10,013 bases of DNA from Gemmatimonadota bacterium. GTDB taxonomy: Bacteria; Gemmatimonadota; Gemmatimonadetes; Longimicrobiales; RSA9. Positions 7,330-10,013 of the stretch are shown here, piece by piece (positions within the stretch are counted from its first letter, which is position 1; each line of letters opens with the position of its first letter). The notes under the pieces are model-generated. The model made no database searches. It was not told the DNA's origin and saw only the letters and a list, made by a program, of their open reading frames with translations. A program made the position numbers and the translations under genes. Location of the stretch: NCBI GenBank assembly GCA_016207445.1, contig JACQPS010000205.1, positions 1 through 10,013 of the forward strand. The letters run 5' to 3'.

Positions 7330-8149
7330 ATTCGTCCGCCAGCGGGTCCTGCGTGGCCGGATGCTTCGGGCGCTCCGCCAGCGGCTGTTTCTTCAGCTTC
7401 GGCTGGGCCGGAATGCCGAGCGCGACGTCGCCGGACGCGATGTCCTTGGTCGCAACCGCCATGGCGCCGAGCATCGCGTCGTCCGCCATGTGGATGCCCG
7501 CGAGCACGGTTGCGTGATAGGTGACGCGCACGCCCTCGCCCAGGACCGTGGCCGGTGTGTCGATATCGCGGGCATCCCCCAGCTCGTGCGAATGGCTGTA
7601 GATGTTCGCGAAGTCCGCGATCGAGACCCGGTTACCCAGCACGATCCCGCCCCGGTCGTCCAGCAGCACGTGACGGTGGACGACCACGTCGTCGCCCACC
7701 TCCATGTTGTAGCCGAAGGAGAACTTCACGAAGTGGAAGCACTTGAAGTTCCGGCCGCAGCGCTTGAAGATGTGCCGGGCCAGCACCCGCCGGAACTTCA
7801 CCCCCAGGTGCACGTTCTCCCCCAGCGGGCTCTTGTCGAACATCTCCCACAGCCAGAGCAGCGGTTTCACCCGCGCATACTGCGCCGGGTCGACGTCCCG
7901 GTAGTATTCCGGCTCCAGCGTGATGTTGCGGGGATCCATCTGCAGCAGCGCCGGCGCCGCCGTCGGCAGCTCCCGCGCCTCGGCCTCCTGGACCTGCGGA
8001 TAGTACAGGTCGGTCAGGATCCGCCGGCACAGCTCGTTCCGGTCGCACCCGGGATCCGATAGCGCCTCCTCCAACGCGCCCAGCCAGCGGTCGTACGCCG
8101 CCGCCGTGGCGGCGGGCAGATCCACGTGCCGAAGCGGCAGGAATGCCAT
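7328..8149 (-). CDS. Left-handed beta-helix (hexapeptide repeat) acyltransferase
   Basis: The product is 273 residues. The N-terminal part (about 1-130) is mostly helical and not assigned to a family. From about residue 145 the protein shows the hexapeptide-repeat pattern of the left-handed beta-helix O-acetyltransferases: MEVGDDVVVHRHVLLDD, GIVLGNRVSIADFANI, ATVLGEGVRVTYHATV, DDAMLGAMAVATKDI and finally GDVALGIPAQPKLKK. SHSHEL, in the insertion loop, provides candidate catalytic His. Such enzymes move acetyl or other acyl groups from CoA onto sugars or polysaccharides. The substrate is unknown and no polysaccharide genes are visible nearby. ATG 8149 has a strong GGAGGG upstream; the frame stays open to 9217, but that part is antisense to the receptor gene and is rejected. 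The tail (PLAERPKHPATQDPLADE) is polar and ends at the edge of a repeat. Confidence 0.88.
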   Translation of the reverse strand: MAFLPLRHVDLPAATAAAYDRWLGALEEALSDPGCDRNELCRRILTDLYYPQVQEAEARELPTAAPALLQMDPRNITLEPEYYRDVDPAQYARVKPLLWLWEMFDKSPLGENVHLGVKFRRVLARHIFKRCGRNFKCFHFVKFSFGYNMEVGDDVVVHRHVLLDDRGGIVLGNRVSIADFANIYSHSHELGDARDIDTPATVLGEGVRVTYHATVLAGIHMADDAMLGAMAVATKDIASGDVALGIPAQPKLKKQPLAERPKHPATQDPLADE

Positions 8150-8292
8150 CGCACCCTCCGTACTCGTGAACACCGGCGGGAAGCTAGACCCGGCGGCAGC
8201 GGTGGTCAAACCGGCGGCCTCACCTTGCCGGCGCCGCGTTCCCCCCGAACTCTCCGCCGAGCCGGCCGCGATTCTCTGATCTGCCATGGCTC

Positions 8293-8321
8293 TTGACACC
8301 GGCGGCGCGGGGTGGTATTTC
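8293..8321 (+). promoter_or_regulatory. Candidate promoter for the TonB-dependent receptor
   Basis: A perfect TTGACA (8293-8298) is followed after exactly 17 bp by TATTTC (8316-8321), a weak -10 (3 of 6). Transcription would start near 8328, just before the Fur box, so bound Fur would sit over the first transcribed bases. The rest of the divergent gap 8150-8292 is GC-rich and I see nothing definite in it. Confidence 0.5.
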
Positions 8322-8336
8322 CGTGCCGATTTGCAA

Positions 8337-8353
8337 TTGAGAATCATTCTCAA
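8337..8353 (+). promoter_or_regulatory. Fur box
   Basis: TTGAGAATCATTCTCAA is a perfect 8-1-8 inverted repeat. Its inner 15 bases match the Fur 7-1-7 consensus TGATAATNATTATCA except for one symmetric change (GAG for GAT) in each half. AAGTAATAAGAATCG follows directly and may hold a further half site. It lies 36 bp upstream of the receptor ATG. Known Fur biology predicts repression of the receptor gene when iron is plentiful. Confidence 0.88.
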
Positions 8354-8389
8354 GTAATAAGAATCGCTCTCCACAAGCGGGAGGAAGCC

Positions 8390-10013
8390 ATGCGACGCCT
8401 GGCGATCGCCCTGGTCGCGGTGACGCTGTTGAGTCCAAGGACGGGGCTCGCGCAGGCGCAGCGCGGGAGCTTGAGCGGGACCGTGCGGTCGCAGGAGAGC
8501 GGGGAGTTGCTGGTGGGGGTGTCGGTCGAGGTGGTGGGAACAGGAGTGCGTGCGCTCACGGACGGGGCGGGGCAGTACCGGATCGAGGCGTTGCGGCCGG
8601 GAGCATACACGCTTCGTTTCGCGATGCTGGGTCATGCGGTGCGAAGTGAGCGGGTGCAGGTGCGCAGCGCCGGGCAGGTATTGGACGTGGCACTGCCGCT
8701 CGATCCGGTGCGTCTGCGCGCTCTGACGGTGCTGCTGGAGCGGACGCGGCTTCTGGGCGGACCGGCCGGTCGCAGCTCGATCGCGGGTTCGGCCGCGTAC
8801 GTGGCGCTGGAGGAGGAGCGGGGGGACGTGTACGCGGACGTGCACCGTGCGCTGCGGCAGGTGCCGGGCGTCACGGTGCAGGAGGAGGAGGGCTATGGCC
8901 TGCGTCCGAACATCGGCATGCGCGGGGCGGGCTCGAATCGCAGCTCGAAGATCACGCTCATGGAGGATGGCGTGTTGATCGCCCCTGCTCCGTACGCGGC
9001 GCCGGCCGCCTACTACTTTCCGACGACGGGTCGGATGGAAGGCATCGAGATCCGCAAGGGATCGAGCCAGATCAAATACGGCCCGCACACGATCGGCGGA
9101 GCGTTGAACCTGATCTCGAGCAGCATCCCGGACGTACTGCGCGTGCAGACCGAGGTGGAGGGCGGGGGCGACCGGACGTGGAAGGTGCGGTTGCGCGCGG
9201 GCGACTCCCACTCCCATATCGGCTGGCTGGCAGAAACGTACCAGCTGGGCACGGACGGGTTCAAGCGCCTGGACAACGGCGGCGACACGGGGTTCGAGCT
9301 GCGGGATTATCTGGTGAAGCTGCGGCTGAACAGTGGTCGGGGCGGCGCGGGCTACCAGGAGCTGGAGCTAAAGGTCGGCCGGACGGAGCACAGGTCCAGC
9401 GAGACGTATCTCGGTGTGACCGATACGGATTTCGCGGCCGATCCTGTGCGACGCTATGCCGCGTCGCAGATGGATGTGCTGGACAACGATCACGAGCAGT
9501 ACCAGCTCCGGCATTTCCTGCGGCTGGCGGATCGGCTGGACCTGACCACGACGGCCTACCGCAACGAGTTCGCGCGCAACTGGTACAAGCTGGAGAGCGT
9601 CGGCGGGCGAAATCTGGCCCGGGTGCTGGCGGACCCGGAGCAGTTCGCGGCGGAGCTGGCCGTTTTGCGAGGCGCGAACAGTGATGCGGATGCGCTCAAG
9701 GTGCGCGCGAACAACCGCAGCTACCTTGCGCGCGGTATCCAATCGGTCTTGGGGTTGCGGCTCGAAGCCATCGGCCCGCACGAGCTGGAGCTGGGCATCC
9801 GCTACCACGAGGACGAGGAAGACCGCTTCCAGCACGACGACGGCTACCGCATGGTGGAGGGGCGGATGGAGCGCACCTCCGCCGGCGCGCCCGGGAGCCA
9901 GTCGAACCGGGTTGGCCGCGCCGCGGCCTGGTCCGTGTTCCTCCAGGACCGTCTCGTATTGCCCCGGTGGACGCTCGTACCCGGCGTCCGCTACGAGAGC
10001 ATCGGTTTCACGC
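8390..10013 (+). CDS. TonB-dependent receptor, FecA-like, 3' end beyond the window
   Basis: An uninterrupted frame of 541 codons runs off the window end. ATG 8390 follows GGGAGG at a good distance. Residues 1-22 are a Sec signal peptide (MRRLAIALVAVTLL...GLAQA). Residues 26-105 are a carboxypeptidase-regulatory-like beta domain (GSLSGTVR...GQYRIEALRPGAYTLRF). ALTVLLER (111-118) may be the TonB box. The plug (about 120-245) contains NIGMRGAGSNRSSK, LMEDGVLIAPAPYAAP, GIEIRKGSSQIKYGP and IGGALNLIS, resembling FecA and other ferric-chelate receptors. The rest is the start of the outer-membrane barrel. It would import an iron chelate using TonB energy. The Fur box upstream supports an iron role; the exact ligand cannot be read. 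The missing part is probably the last third of the barrel. Confidence 0.93.
   Translation, partial: MRRLAIALVAVTLLSPRTGLAQAQRGSLSGTVRSQESGELLVGVSVEVVGTGVRALTDGAGQYRIEALRPGAYTLRFAMLGHAVRSERVQVRSAGQVLDVALPLDPVRLRALTVLLERTRLLGGPAGRSSIAGSAAYVALEEERGDVYADVHRALRQVPGVTVQEEEGYGLRPNIGMRGAGSNRSSKITLMEDGVLIAPAPYAAPAAYYFPTTGRMEGIEIRKGSSQIKYGPHTIGGALNLISSSIPDVLRVQTEVEGGGDRTWKVRLRAGDSHSHIGWLAETYQLGTDGFKRLDNGGDTGFELRDYLVKLRLNSGRGGAGYQELELKVGRTEHRSSETYLGVTDTDFAADPVRRYAASQMDVLDNDHEQYQLRHFLRLADRLDLTTTAYRNEFARNWYKLESVGGRNLARVLADPEQFAAELAVLRGANSDADALKVRANNRSYLARGIQSVLGLRLEAIGPHELELGIRYHEDEEDRFQHDDGYRMVEGRMERTSAGAPGSQSNRVGRAAAWSVFLQDRLVLPRWTLVPGVRYESIGFT

Noticed and set aside
8166..8310. Repeated ACCGGCGG motifs between the divergent genes
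   Set aside because: Three scattered 8-bp matches in very GC-rich DNA with irregular spacing; not distinguishable from chance.
8150..9217. N-terminal extension of the acyltransferase frame
   Set aside because: The frame is open to 9217 but this part is antisense to the TonB-dependent receptor, and a strong GGAGGG lies just before ATG 8149.

Overview
The window is high-GC (estimated by eye at roughly two thirds G+C), gene-dense bacterial DNA with Shine-Dalgarno-type starts. An outer-membrane TonB-dependent receptor, a Tat-exported oxidase and a Fur-type operator point to a diderm aerobe. The gene set and the short gene-edge palindromic repeats would suit an environmental phylum such as Gemmatimonadota, but this assignment is an inference and not proven by the sequence.

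Layout, left to right. A degenerate receiver-like protein (43-489, +) ends in a 115-bp palindrome. That palindrome abuts the rho-independent terminator of a DksA/TraR-type zinc-finger protein (645-1046, -). Next comes a compact three-gene minus-strand operon, read from right to left: a DtxR/MntR-type metal-dependent repressor (4302-3616), a Tat-exported two-domain multicopper oxidase (3623-2526) and a ZIP-family metal permease with an extra extracytoplasmic domain (2533-1211). Each downstream start overlaps the preceding stop by 8 bp, and a DtxR-like inverted repeat lies upstream of the first gene. A divergent acetyl-CoA synthetase gene (4499-6450, +) follows; it is full length but broken by one missing base near 5456. 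A KtrA/TrkA-type potassium regulator (6574-7239, +) is bracketed by two copies of a GGGGTCA-rich palindromic repeat. A hexapeptide-repeat acyltransferase (7328-8149, -) is convergent with it. The window ends inside a FecA-like TonB-dependent receptor gene (8390-end, +) that carries a near-consensus Fur box.

The functional theme is metal homeostasis: a metal-sensing repressor, an exported copper oxidase and a metal permease in one transcription unit, and separately an iron-regulated siderophore or ferric-chelate receptor. The most unusual structural feature is a set of palindromic repeats at gene boundaries. One lies in frame inside the ZIP coding sequence and contributes about 20 residues to that protein. 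No intergenic gap exceeds 300 bp. I see no RNA gene, CRISPR array, insertion sequence or complete novel defence system.
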